Below are positions 12,279-23,914 of a stretch of 64,000 bases of DNA, piece after piece. Source of the stretch: Lineus longissimus (Eukaryota; Nemertea; Pilidiophora; Heteronemertea; Lineidae); contig NC_088309.1 of assembly GCF_910592395.1 (NCBI RefSeq), positions 28,088,599 to 28,152,598 of the forward strand. The letters are read 5' to 3'. The first letter of the stretch is position 1. Every line of letters starts with the position of its first letter. Both the position numbers and the translations under genes were made by a program. The notes below the pieces were generated by a model. That model was not told the DNA's origin. It saw only the letters and a program-made list of their open reading frames with translations, and ran no database searches.

Positions 12279-13100
12279 GCCGTGGCTGACCCGTTCAGCG
12301 GAATTTAATGACCCTAGTCCCTGAAGAGACCCTAATAACTAAGGTGCTGTCGATGTCATGGTAAAGTTGTCATGGAAACTCCTCTTTTTCAGTCAGCTAT
12401 TTTCCTCATCAGTCATCAACTGCTTGATATCGACTGACTTTGGTTGCTGTCATTATGACAGCTCTTCTAAGTAATTACGATTGTTAGCGTAAATCTGCAT
12501 CATGCTTCGCGGCGGCGGATGTCACTAGGGCCGAGGTCGACTTGGAGCCGAGGGTCATTAGAGTAGGATTGTCACGTGAGCTTACCTCATATCTGAAATA
12601 AACATGCTGTGTTCCACAACCTACCCGCCGTTTATTATAAGTTCATATGCAAATCACGCAAATCACATGATTTTGCTGCTGCTGAGTGCGCATGTCTGGT
12701 ACTGAACTGGCTCAGTAATGAAAACAAACCATGAAAACGTTAGAAAAGGAAAGTTTATTTATTCATTTACACTTATACAATTGATCATACCTGCAAAATC
12801 ACATTGTATTTTTTGTTTTCATATGTATTCCCATGGCCATTGTCCCCGTCTCAACAAAGCTTGGCAGCGAGGTGCTAATTACTATGCCGCGGTCGCGACC
12901 GATTACGGCAATTAGGCCTGGTGGTCGGGTTAGCGGGGTTGATTTTCAGTTTGGGACCGGCCAAGCCAGTGGTCGTGGTCGGGGTACCGGGGTGGTCGTC
13001 TTAGCGGGGGTCTCTTAATGGTAATTAGAGAGGAAACCATTCGGGGCCGGAGAATCGTGGTCGCGTTAGCGGGGTGGTCGCCAACCGGGGTTCCACTGTA
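11821..13100. mobile_element. Pair of inverted element ends of pogo/Tigger-like appearance
   Basis: CAGTGGAACCCCGGT begins at 11823 and its complement (ACCGGGGTTCCACTG type) ends at 13098. Both are flanked outward by TA, as expected for TA-targeting Tc1/mariner/pogo elements. Internal sequence near both ends is rich in GGTCGCGTTA-like words, showing the same family. The pair encloses the first exon of opsin 1, so they are more likely two separate or truncated insertions than one intact element. No transposase frame is visible. Confidence 0.55.
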
Positions 13101-13830
13101 TTGGACTTATAGCGCATTTACGGGGTTGCAACTATTTTGCTTTATAGTGTCACCAGGAAAGAAAAGCATGCGACCTAACGCCGATCTAATTGTATAAAGT
13201 GATAATTGGAAGGTATATAGTAGGAAATATCAATAAAATAATCATTCCATGTCGTCTTTTGAGGGCATTTTTGATTGTAAAAATATATGTGTACGTCACC
13301 GGAGTCTCTGCAATAATAATTTTATCACAGCAGTCTCGCGCAAGTAGAAGTTCTTTACCTATTAGTTCTTCACTTATTAGTCTCAATGTCTGGCGCAAAG
13401 CCAGCCGTTTTCCATTACGATTTCACTACGATGTTTGACAAGAAGGAGCAGTGCGCGAGATATGCTAATGAGCAGACATCCCTCGCTTGAGTTTCGGAAG
13501 AATGTTCCATATCGCGCTAAGCTGACCACTGCTGACCATGACAGGCGTGCATTGGACTGGTACAGGTTGGAACTGAACATTGAATATGCTAGTGGTAACG
13601 CTTACTGATGAGAAGTTGGTCGTGACTGATGCAGTATCCTTGGACTTGTCGACAGCATCGTTCAATCATTGCTCTCTGAGCTGGCTTGATTCTGTACTTA
13701 CCCAAATACTGAGACCAAATGCCTGTTGACTGCCTAGTCTCTCTTAAAGCACAGTCAACAGACACCAACCCCCTCAGACTCAGGACCACAAACGCCCAAC
13801 CCTTCCTGCTACCTTAATACTTCTGGGTGT
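13099..13830. repeat. Interspersed repeat family R, copy 1
   Basis: Starts with TTGGACTTATAGCGCATTT and runs about 730 bp. The first 460 bp recur at 15220-15690 at a constant offset of about 2.12 kb. The middle part, from ACGATGTTTGACAAGAAGG on, recurs at 17003-17300. The end, around CCCAAATACTGAGACC and a palindrome in CTGTTGACTG, recurs at 17634-17783. It is probably a non-autonomous transposon; no coding capacity is evident. Confidence 0.75.
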
Positions 13831-15219
13831 TCACTATGGACATGTTTTAAATTGAATCGTCTTACAACCGAGAGCAGTAGTGACATCTGTAGCGAAATTA
13901 CAAACTACTGTGTGACGTCACTAGTTCCATATAAGGAAGCTTATTTACATAACTTTACAACTTTTTGCTTACTACGAGTTGAAAATTCGCGAGCAGCACG
14001 TGGATCCCCTGGGTGCTGTCAGCTGTTTCCACTATGGATTACATAATCGGCCAGTCTTCTGGTATATAAATAAAGTCGACGATGATAGCGGAATGCAGTT
14101 AGGACATGTTACATTGTCAATAGTAATAGAAGTGATGTTTTAGCAAAGAAAAGATGGAGAATGCAAAGAATAGTAGTACATATATATGGACTTTGAGTAG
14201 GGTGGGGACGTGGAAACCATGGAAACCAAATAACCTTAGAAAGAGGACTGATTACGATACGAACATGATATATATAGCGATTCCAGACAAAACGCCGTGT
14301 ATGTGATGTATGCTTTCATGAGTAACGTTACACATACCTGGGCGCATCAGTTTTCATCGGGATAGCCTACTGTATTTGGCAGCGGAAGGCTAAGCCTTGA
14401 AGACTCCAAAAAATAACTTAGCAACATCAGATGAATATAGTAGGCCTTTCCTCTCTCCTTCGATTCCAACAGTAAGGAACGGCAGTGTAACTTATTCGTT
14501 TATCCGCAAGCGAAGAAACTAGACTGGGCAGTTTGTCGCAAAACATCCAAATACATGTAGTACCCTACGAATCTGCAAGGGGCGCGTTAACGATAATGTT
14601 GCAAAATGAATGTAAAAATTGGTCGCATCGGTCGTAAATATTGTCTTATTTTTCAAGATGAGAGTATGTTGATGATAAGAAAACGTAAACCAATGACAGA
14701 CCAGTATTTCTTAAACCTTGCAAGTGTTTTGGGATCCTTGAAACTCCTTATATTTATCAATGAAACCTTATTCCCGCCTAAGGTTTTGACCGGGCCGTCC
14801 AAAACTCCCCATTTTTTGGCGGGCCCTTCCCTTTAACTTATCTCAACCCTACCATTCATCCTGGGGGTTACGGACCTGGGGGAACTAGATCCGGGATCTA
14901 GAGGAAAGAACTTCCACACGAGAATGGGATACGTACTCGGTTTATTTTAGATACCTTACATCGTTTTACTCTTGACGGGGTTACACTGGAACTCCCTCGT
15001 GTCAAGGGAGAGACACTCTATATACAGGAACTAACCAATCAGAGTGCACGGAATGGACTGCATTGCGCCACTGCAGCCAATACGCCTCCAATCAGGAGGC
15101 CAGTAGCCTACTGCAGTGCGCCAGGCAATGCAGCATACCTGGACGCAAGGGCCCAACGCGCCGCGTAGCGGCAAAAAAGCGAAGCTGGCGAAACATTTAT
15201 AACGGGTCACCGTCACTTA
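13831..15219. other. Intergenic stretch between repeat copies
   Basis: No convincing gene. Short frames (for example 14606-14836) show no recognisable family. Confidence 0.4.
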
Positions 15220-15690
15220 TTATTGGACTTATAGCGCATTTACGGGGTTGCAACTATTTTGCTTTATAGTGTCACCAGGAAAGAAAAGCATGCGACCTAA
15301 CGCCGATCTATTTGTATAAAGTGATAATTGGAAGGTATATAGTAGGAAATATCAATAAAATAATCATTCCATTTCGTCTTTTGAGGGCATTTTTGATTGT
15401 AAAAAATATATGTGTACGTCACCGTAGTCTCTGCAATGATAATTTTATCAGAGCAGTCTCGCGCAAGTAGAAGTTCTTTACCTATTAGTTCTTCACTTAT
15501 TAGTCTCAACGTCTGGCGCAAAGCCAGACGTTTTCCATTACGATTTCACTACGATGTTTGACAAGAAGGAGCAGTGCGCGAGATATGCTAATGAGCAGAC
15601 TTCCCTCGCTTGAGTTTCTGAAGAATGTTCCATATCGCGCTAAGCTCATCACTACTGATTACGACAGGCGTGCAAAGGTAGGTATCTGCT
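15220..15690. repeat. Interspersed repeat family R, copy 2 (3' truncated)
   Basis: Matches copy 1 from its first base through CATATCGCGCTAAGCT with scattered substitutions. It then diverges after GACAGGCGTGCA, where copy 1 continues. The truncation suggests an independent or partially deleted insertion. Confidence 0.75.
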
Positions 15691-17002
15691 CCCCAACTTC
15701 CACCCTAATACGGTACAATAAGTTACCATTTGATGGGAATGGGACAATGCCCTCACTGTGTATGGAGTCATAGGGATAAGAAGATATTATTCATTAGTGT
15801 TGGTACAAGTGATTTTGCCCTAAAAGCATGCGCATTCAAAAAACAAAATATGCAAGGTATCACGTACATGACCATGACGACGTGCAGAAAGTGCACTGGC
15901 CAGTGCATACCCTATGGCTATGTACTAGTAAACATGGTAAACATGAACAACATCATTATTCATCGGCAGTTCATTTTACTCCGAGCTTTTCCTGAAACAT
16001 ATAGCCATGATAATTAGGCCTACCATGTACCATGACCAACAGCACTAGATCATGTAGATGTCAACAAGTTCACATGAACCGTATAATCCCATGTGGGGCA
16101 TGCGTCTAAACCAAAGCCCCAAAATCACTTGTTTTGGTCTATTTCAGTTTCACTTGTGTTTCCCCCGTCTCCCAGTCCATAATACATTTACAGTTTACAA
16201 TCCCCGATCATGGCCCAACAAAAGGTCATCGGTTGACTAAAGGAACACAACTGTTCAATGTATTTATAGTTGAATGCGATCAAACTACGTCTTTTCAATC
16301 GTGGATTGTAAATTTAACCCCATGGGCCTAGGGAAGGCCCTATAACAATACTTTCGACACAGTTATTATCTCCGCTGCCTCCACCATGTTACACACAGTG
16401 CTCACTGCTGATTCTAAAATGCGCCACCTAGTCAAAACAGGACATATGTTCTTCTAGGAATAGCCTAGATCTCTTTCCAATATTTCGTCATTCCACTATC
16501 GTCATCACCTCATCATACTTTCATTGACATTACAGGCACACATCCACAGAGCACTCTTCAAATCATCTACACAGTGGTTATCAAACTAGGATTATAAAGG
16601 TAATTTCTTAGCCCCGCACAGTGGGTTTCAGTCTTGATAAAGGGGCACTATCCAAGATAAAGTTACAAGAAGTAGTCAATAGGGGTCTCTCACCTCTCAC
16701 TGTATGTCCACACTATTCACGCTTGTACGAGGAATACATTCAATGCTGAATCTAACAACACCCAGTGCCCTTACTCTGTATATTAGTCACTGGAAGATGG
16801 CCCATTTCACTCCTTCCTTCTACTTCACCTATAGTCTCATTGCAAACGCCTCAGTTCTATGATATCACATTCACTTTCAGCTGTCATGCAACGCAACAAC
16901 TGTGCTATCTGCCATCGCACATCAACGAAGAAGTGCAGCCGCCCACATTCCACCTCACGTCTGTCCGACCAGCTGCAATCCTCGAGGACGCCACACTGCA
17001 CC
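15691..17002. other. Intergenic stretch, no gene seen
   Basis: Several short frames on both strands have no recognisable protein similarity. No promoter or RNA gene could be supported. Confidence 0.4.
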
Positions 17003-17783
17003 ACGATGTTTGACAAGAAGGAGCAGTGCGCGAGATAGGCTAATGAGCAGACTTCCCTCGCTTGAGTGTCGGAAGAATGTTCCATATCGCGCTAAGCTGA
17101 CCACTGCTGAACATGACAGGCGTGCATTGGACTGGTACAGGTTGGAACTGAACATTGAATATGCTGGTGGTGACGCTTTCTGATGAGAAGTCGGTCGTGA
17201 CTGATGCAGTATCCTTGGACTTGTCCACAGCATCGTTCAATCATTGCTCTCTGAGCTGCCTTGATTCTGTACTTACCCAAATACTAAGACCAAATGCCTG
17301 TTGACTGTGCTTTAAGAGAGACTAGCGCCATGCCTAGAGATATGACTGACCCCTATTGGCAAATTTGTATGACTTTATCTTGCCTACCTAGCTGCTGCCT
17401 ATAGTCTCCCTTTAACTGCGGAACACTTCAAAGTCGATAAAATGCCATGTTCCACTTTTTAATGTGTTCAGACCGCCATTTTCAAAATAATCAAGTCAGG
17501 ACACTGCCTTCTAGTCTCATAATAAATTTTGCTTTCCTCAATAATAACATTTCTACTTCTTCAATGCTTTCATCATTCCAAACTTCTCCTCCTCTGACTT
17601 TTACAGGGGTACAGTCATGGCAATCAAAACCCAAATACTGAGACCAAATGCCTGTTGACTGTGCTTTAAGAGAGACTGGCGCCATGCCTAGTCTCTCTTA
17701 AAGCACAGTCAACAGACACCAACCCCCTCAGACTCAGAAACCACAAACGCCCAACCCTTCCTGCTACCTTAATACTTCTGGGT
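17003..17783. repeat. Interspersed repeat family R, copy 3, interrupted, with terminal palindrome
   Basis: Begins at ACGATGTTTGACAAGAAGG, matching the internal part of copy 1, to about 17300. About 300 bp of unrelated sequence follows, then the family end at 17634-17783. The end includes a near-perfect palindrome at 17652-17715 with arms of about 28 bp (CTGTTGACTGTGC and its complement). The palindrome is shortened in copy 1 (13726-13765), showing that its centre is labile. Confidence 0.7.
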
Positions 17784-18263
17784 AGGGAACGATTACACTT
17801 ACTAGGTTGTATTCTAAAATACCTTGGTACCGTAAAGTCAACTTTTAAATGGAAAATGCATAAGCCTCGTTCTGAGAGTGGAGTGTTTTGGACACGCAAC
17901 CAAGATGCTCTACCAAAGTTCCCTCGGGTTGCACTAAAATGTGGAACCATGCACACAGCTCACTTCAGAAGTTTGAGGCTCTCAAAACACTGCTTCAAAC
18001 ACAAATCAGCCAAGGAAGCATCAACCACCCTAAGTTTTTTAATGAGCACTACACATATTTGCTGAGAAAAACGCTCCAAATAGCCCATTTGCGCGGATTT
18101 TAGCGTCACTTGAGCGAGCCGATCCGGACTTCCTATACGGGCTGCCGTAACATAATGTAAACAACGGCGCTACCGGCGCTCCGGGCAGGCGATGGATGGA
18201 ATTTGCCAAATTCGCACATATTCAAGTTATTTCGTGGCCTATCTTTTTAAGTTTGAGGTATTT

Positions 18264-18450
18264 TAGAATAGAAATTGAACCCTCGGCTTCGGACCTTGGT
18301 TGAGTTACCAAGACACTCTCGGGTGGAGCTAAAATTTCGTCCAAACCCTCGCCTGTCGGCTCGGGTTTGGACTGTATTTTAGCTCCACCCTCGAGTGTCT
18401 TGGTAACTCAACCAAGGTCCTCCGCCTCGGGTTCAATTCCTTAATTCTAG
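18264..18450. repeat. Long hairpin in the opsin 2 3' UTR
   Basis: Two arms of about 90 bp are almost perfectly complementary with practically no loop: one starts TAGAATAGAAATTGAACCC, the other ends with its complement near 18450. Shared cores include ACCTTGGTTGAGTTACCAA and GGTGGAGCTAAAAT. The element ends 5 bp from the stop codon of opsin 2, so the transcript would fold into a long double-stranded hairpin. Confidence 0.85.
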
Positions 18451-18455
18451 GCGGT

Positions 18456-21096
18456 TTATATTGTTGATGAGTTGGGGCCGCTGTCATGTATCGCCTCGGA
18501 AACCGGCCGATTGCAACATTGCCGAATTCCGTACATGTGAGACAGAGCATCTCGGAAACGCTTATTGGTCAGAATGTATATGACGAAATTTACCGAAGCT
18601 GACGACTTGGCGAATACTGCAGGCAAGAGGGTTGCGAGGGGGTCGATACTCAGGTTGCTAAAGGACTTTATAAACGAGACAATGGCGTATGGACTCCAGC
18701 AGATCATGTAGGCGATGGCTAGCAGCACGGTCATCTGAAATAAAGATTCACATGGCGGGTTGAGTGGCGGACTCCCCCTTCGTGATATGTAGCCGTTGTG
18801 TCTTGTAGAGGGAGACATGAATCTTAATTATTTTACATCTATGCTTACTCATATTGTTGTATTGATAAAATAGATTGAGACACTTCAGGATATATTTTTA
18901 CAATTTAGAGAAAGAGGGGGCGACACACTTGTCATAAATGGTGCCACTCGCAGATATAGCCGGTAGCTTATTGCCGGTGTGACAGCGGATATATACCCCC
19001 TGGAGTCATAGTCCGGTAGCATTGTATTTGATCAATTAAGCAGTATGATCTATTGTACCGCTAACCCTAACCAAAACATTTAGCAATGCGGGCTATTGTT
19101 ACACGGACTATCAGCCCTAGGACTACTATCCCTTGCACACCGGTCTTTCAGAGTTGTGTTCATGTCACGTTGAACGCCCCGCCAAGAGTGCGCGTTGTAC
19201 GTCAAGTCCGTAACTTGTTTAATTTCTTTCTAACGCTTCTCCTGAAACTTTATGGGTAGATTTTGGTTTACCTTTGCTATTCGTATATCATCCTGTCTCA
19301 CTAGTGCGGAAGGTGCGTCTGTTCCATGAATGGCCCTGTTACTCTTCCTCACCTCCCAGCCAATCAGGATATAACAATATATCATGCCAAGGAACGGGAT
19401 GGTGAAGTTGATGATGAAGATACACACGATATAAGACATATTGACGGTGGAAGGATCGTCCCATGCAATGTCACAATCCACCTGTAAATGATACATAGAA
19501 AACCAATCAAGATGGCAGAGGACAGTCCTCAAGCTGTAAACGGCTGACTTTTTACTGATTCTATATTCTAAACCAACCAAAGCGGTTATGGTTGCGACAG
19601 AAACAGACACTCGTGGCTAGGCTGCAACCAGTGTGTTGTAGAATTAGTTGATTAGGATATTGATAATGACTCTTAATTACGCTCACCTTGATTGACGACA
19701 TTGTGTAGCTGTTCCAGCCAAGGAGAGGACATGTGGCCCAGACCACAGCAAAAAGCCATATCACAGGAATCACTTTCATCGGGTTCAAGAACGCTAAAAT
19801 AACAATGTTACACTCTTAGAGAAACCGATCCCTGGGTTGGCACTGGTAGGTATAGTACACTAATATAAAAATTATTAGTATAACCAGACCAGACCATTGT
19901 AACAGACCAGAGTCCGTAACGCCTTCACTGTTATGCATTATCCTGCATCAGCCCATCATCATAAAAATACAATTTACAAATTACAAAAGATCAATCATTA
20001 TACATCATTGGGTTTTTCTCTGTTCTATTGTAATGGGCCAATAATGAAAAAATGTCACCAACTTAGTTTTTTTGACCTGCGAACAATAAGCTCGCATCTG
20101 GAGGCAGCTATGAAGCAGTGGGTGTTCATTGAGGCGAGGCCGGTGGTGTAGGCGAAGAAGCCGGTCACCTTACAAACGGTAAGGCCAAATGGCCAGCAGT
20201 GCTGCAAAGAGAGAGTAAGGGATAGACATACGTTACGTGTAATCATCTCCTTCACCCATTAATATTCTACTTAGGAATGAGAATCGTCGACATTGGAGTT
20301 CTTTCTTGTTGAGAAAGTCTCATTTTGTAAAATCACTGATTGAGGTCACAAGGTTCCGTAATATTCCTACCTCCAAACATCCAATTAGCTAATTGTTGTG
20401 AGTGTGACATCGTCACCCAATTTAATATTTAATGCCCATAATACCGTAATACATGTATACTTGTACATTGTTATTGTGAAAGATGAGCAAAGTTAACGCC
20501 ATTCATTCTGGCAGGGCAATGCAGGGTCAGCGCTAAATAAAAGGGTGAAAATAACTAACCATCAACAACGCCGCGGAGCTCAAGATCCCAGAGGTACATA
20601 GCAAGCTGATATCAGAAAAAGCGAGGTTGATGAGAAGGAGGTTTGGCGTGGTACGTAGTTTCTTGTTTTTAATATATGCGACCACAACTGACGTGTTCCC
20701 AATTATGCCAAGAATAGCTGAAATGGACGAAATGTTACAACATGTAACTGTTAATGATAATAATTTACAATTAATAAGGCGACAGAGGTCATCATCCCAG
20801 ATGGGCAGAGCATCCCGATATCAGACATGGCTAAGTTGACGAGGAAAAGATTTGAGGTGACATCAGCTTGCTGTTTATCATCCACGAGGCCACCACGAAA
20901 CTGTTATTGACCCAGCCACGACTTCTCTGGAGGCTAAACTTTCCATTCACACAGGTACGATGCCAGAGGAAGGTTATCGTTGCACACACAAAGTTAAATA
21001 CTACATGTATCACTTACTTGCTGTTGCCATATATGCACCGAGGACGTTTAAGACTCCTGGGGAGAAAAACTCCGTGGTGTTTTTAGTACATTCCAT
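18456..21096 (-). CDS. Opsin paralogue 2, six exons, 323 residues
   Basis: Tandem paralogue of opsin 1. Exons in order: 21096-21018, 20717-20560, 20201-20063, 19793-19687, 19481-19272, 18734-18456; lengths 79, 158, 139, 107, 210 and 279 nt, with the same intron phases as opsin 1 (exons 2, 3 and 5 equal in length). Start MECTKNTTEF carries an N-glycosylation site. TM3 follows HCWPF, TM4 ends PLLGW, loop 2 has DCDIAWD, TM6 has ICWSPYA, TM7 has VFAKSSASVNFVIY with the Schiff-base lysine, followed by NKRFR. Position 113 is Thr, 181 is Ser, DRY reads SRC, and NPxxY reads NFVIY. The tail is shorter than in opsin 1. Donor GTTGGT after exon 3 is weak but gives the conserved phase. Intron 1 contains a decayed copy of exon 2, and a long hairpin follows the stop. 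Confidence 0.88.
20769..20926 (-). pseudogene. Decayed duplicate of opsin exon 2 (TM1-TM2)
   Basis: Read on the minus strand this encodes NNSFVVASWMINSKL, and after a one-base frame change NLFLVNLAMSDIGMLC and MMTSVALLI. These match opsin exon 2 of both genes (SVVVAYIKNKKL, LLLINLAFSDISLLC; and FLINLAISDFSMLC). It lies between exons 1 and 2 of opsin 2. The internal frameshift and the poor donor (GTAAAT after ATT) suggest a dead exon. It resembles opsin 1 at least as much as opsin 2. Confidence 0.8.
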
Positions 21097-22802
21097 CTCT
21101 AACTAACGCAGAGTGATCTGCTCGGGGGACGCTCATTTGCCTCCTCGCAGGGGCCAAACTACTTGTTCTAGGATCGAAACACCTGCCAATTAGGTAACAT
21201 TGTCATGGAAACCGCACTGATTTCAGTCTATGGTGTCATGTATGGTCAATCAGATGCGTTTGTTCAAAGTTGTCACTCTGGTTTTGCACCTCACCATTTA
21301 CCTACGTGGCAGTCAATCACGCCATTTGGTGTTTAACAAACTGTCCCCGCTTTCAAGGTGACTCTTTCAAAACGGTCATGCCATGGTTTGTTAACAAAGT
21401 TGATGGCATTTGATTAGTCAAATTGTCATCACATCGTTAATATCATCCAATTGTCCCCTCACATTTTCCCCATAAAATGGACATGCATCCCTAAGGTTCC
21501 CAGTGGGAGAGTCGATTTATTGTAGGGGTACTGGAAAGTAGGCGAAACAGGAATAGGCGAAACAGGAAATAGGCCAAACAGTTCTGATCGAACTTATTCA
21601 TCGCCAACTATGACAATCATTAGGGGACAGAATCGATAGAATTATTCTCATCATCGTCATATTTGGCTTCATTACCCAGACTTAGACCTTTGCCAGTAGT
21701 TAGGTACTTTCAGCGTTATACCATCCTGGCACCAGTTGTTTCAATATATTCCACCTCTCGATATTTCACGACATCGGAGTAAAGAAGCCTGATCACAGGA
21801 TGAGATTATACATGCACATGTCTAAGTCTTGGTAATGAAGCCAAATATGACGGTGATGAAAAATTCTATCGATTCTGTCCATGTGTTATTACCGGCCGAA
21901 TGTTTCTTTTGCTAACATGATGCCAAGGTGATTGTCATAGTTGGCGTTAATTAAGGATTATTTAAAAAATACATTGTGTTCAGCCTCAATTTGAGAAAAA
22001 AGAGGCAGGTTTATAGTAATTGACACACATCCCGAGATATAATATTGATAGGCATTCACTTCATATAACAATGCGTTGTTCAGTTTTTAAAGTAAGTATT
22101 ATATTGCACGTTCTTCATTCTAGCTACATGAATAGTCAAACTGGAAGTAGCAAGCTACTGTGGCTTGGTGGTACGTGTAGGTAGAGAACTTTCTCATCGA
22201 AAATGGTAGCAAGATGATGATCCATTCTTGCGTTTGACCATTATCTCAATTCTGTGCTTCATCTATCAATTTCCATTACTGTTCGTAGAAGTGTAGCCTC
22301 GAGTGACCAGTTCAATATTGCTAATTCATTATCACTCCAGGGTGGCTTCTTCTTGGCCGATTGCGGATTTACGATTAATAACATTTCGGATGTTGACAAC
22401 GCATTTTTGTAAACAGTAGGACGGAATAAGCACACAATGAACGTTTCGTCCCCTCCTTGGAGCTACTTGTAATCAGCCCACCCATTCTTGTTTGGGGGAA
22501 GAGCCGAGGTGTTTTCAAAATGACATTGACAGTTTGCAACGATGCAAGTGTAACTCGTGCTACATTTATACCAGATGCACATGTAGGGAAATACCGGTAG
22601 AAAGATAAAGTTGCGTGGCCTGATGATGGTGAAACGCCTTTTCCTGATCGGGACCGCTTTGGTAATAAGTGTTCATCCGATCGAGGAAACTCATCGAACC
22701 CAACAGACTAGATGACCTTATCTTTCTATAGGAAACCTCGCGACTCAAATATCTACATGATGAACTGAGGAGAGGAAAGATACTGCTTTCAAACTGGAAA
22801 TA
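21097..22802. other. Intergenic stretch upstream of opsin 2
   Basis: Contains the inverted repeat at 21625-21880 and a short run of GGCGAAACAGGAA-like units near 21540-21580. No supported gene. Confidence 0.45.
21625..21880. repeat. Inverted repeat with 64-bp arms
   Basis: The left arm (21625-21688) starts GGACAGAATCGATAGAAT; the right arm (21817-21880) ends with its complement. Both contain GTCATATTTGGCTTCATTAC or its complement. The spacer is about 128 bp. Probably a small foldback or MITE insertion. Confidence 0.8.
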
Positions 22803-23914
22803 ATGATGTCCCTACCAATGTATGGAGCGTTGATATTGATGGTCTCTGCAGCACCAGTGGCGGGTGAGTTTGACAAAAATTAGTTATGGTTTTTGTCAAT
22901 ACATTATTGTTTGGTTTGACATTTCGTTGTTATTGGAGTTGGTCTTGCCCTATACCGGTGACTTGTAAAGATTAGGAATCCGTTTCGTCACATGGATCGG
23001 TTTCAAAATATCTGCCAGCCCAGGTGGGCTTGACATGTATATACTAATCTCAGGTCAGTAGTGGAGAGATTGGGTACGCCGTCAGATTGACGTCGTTTCT
23101 TTGGATATGCTCGCGTCTGGCGTAGATGAACGTCGGATCTTCGAGAAGTTTAGCCCGTTTGAAGTTTAACCCACATATTTGATACACCCTTCGTGCTCAC
23201 GACTGCCATTCTCTTTCCAGGCGGTTCTTTTAGACGTGACGCTTGGTCTGACCTACAGTATGGTGTGCCCTTCTCCAGGCTGTCGCATTGGTGATGAAGC
23301 TGATACGTCGGTCCGGTTCATCATGACTTCTGATGACAACGGTAAGGTTTGCTTCTTGATGGAGGACACCTCGCTGAGCCCAAGAAATGATCTCATGTAA
23401 TCAATGTGAGACATTCTATAATCAACATTATCAAGTCTACGCAATTCTTTCACACCACATGACGTGTATCAAGTTGTTCAATGAGGAACTATCTTATACA
23501 GATCCAACTTTTTCTTTATTTTTCAAAAGGATGTTGAGAATGGGCCTCACGATCTTTTGACTCCATGCTTGTAACACTTTTTGATGTTCACCATCACTCA
23601 ACAACGAGAAGAAACAGCCAAAAGGACTACTCTTCTTTTTTCCAGGGGGATGGATGCATGGAAGTTTCGAACTGCGCCAGGGGTTTACCGGGAACTTGAT
23701 TGAAAGCATAACTGATATGAGAGTAGCATGCGCTGTCAAGTGTCTCCAAAACGTTCACTGCCTGGGATTTCATACAAAAACTACCTCTAAACTGGTGATA
23801 AAATTGGACCCAGTCTTTTACAAGTGGATATCAGCAGTGGATACTGAATCAAATATTGCCAAGGAGGACTCCTACTTCACATTGTCCGGAAACCGGGACG
23901 CCATCATTGGTTGA
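22803..23914 (+). CDS. Small secreted protein with PAN/apple-like cysteine signature
   Basis: Predicted exons 22803-22863, 23279-23341 and 23646-23914 join in phases 1 and 1 to give 130 residues. The first exon encodes a signal peptide (MMSLPMYGALILMVSAAPVA). The second starts with GCRIGDEAD. The third contains ACAVKCLQNVHCLGFH, the Cys spacing typical of PAN/apple modules in extracellular lectin-like and adhesion proteins. The second-exon acceptor was chosen at TTCTCCAG because it keeps the frame; an upstream AG at 23220 would also be spliceable but breaks the frame from exon 1. The short C-terminal part is not recognisable. Membrane anchor absent, so secretion is expected. The domain call rests on one motif and the exon model on splice phase. 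Confidence 0.5.
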
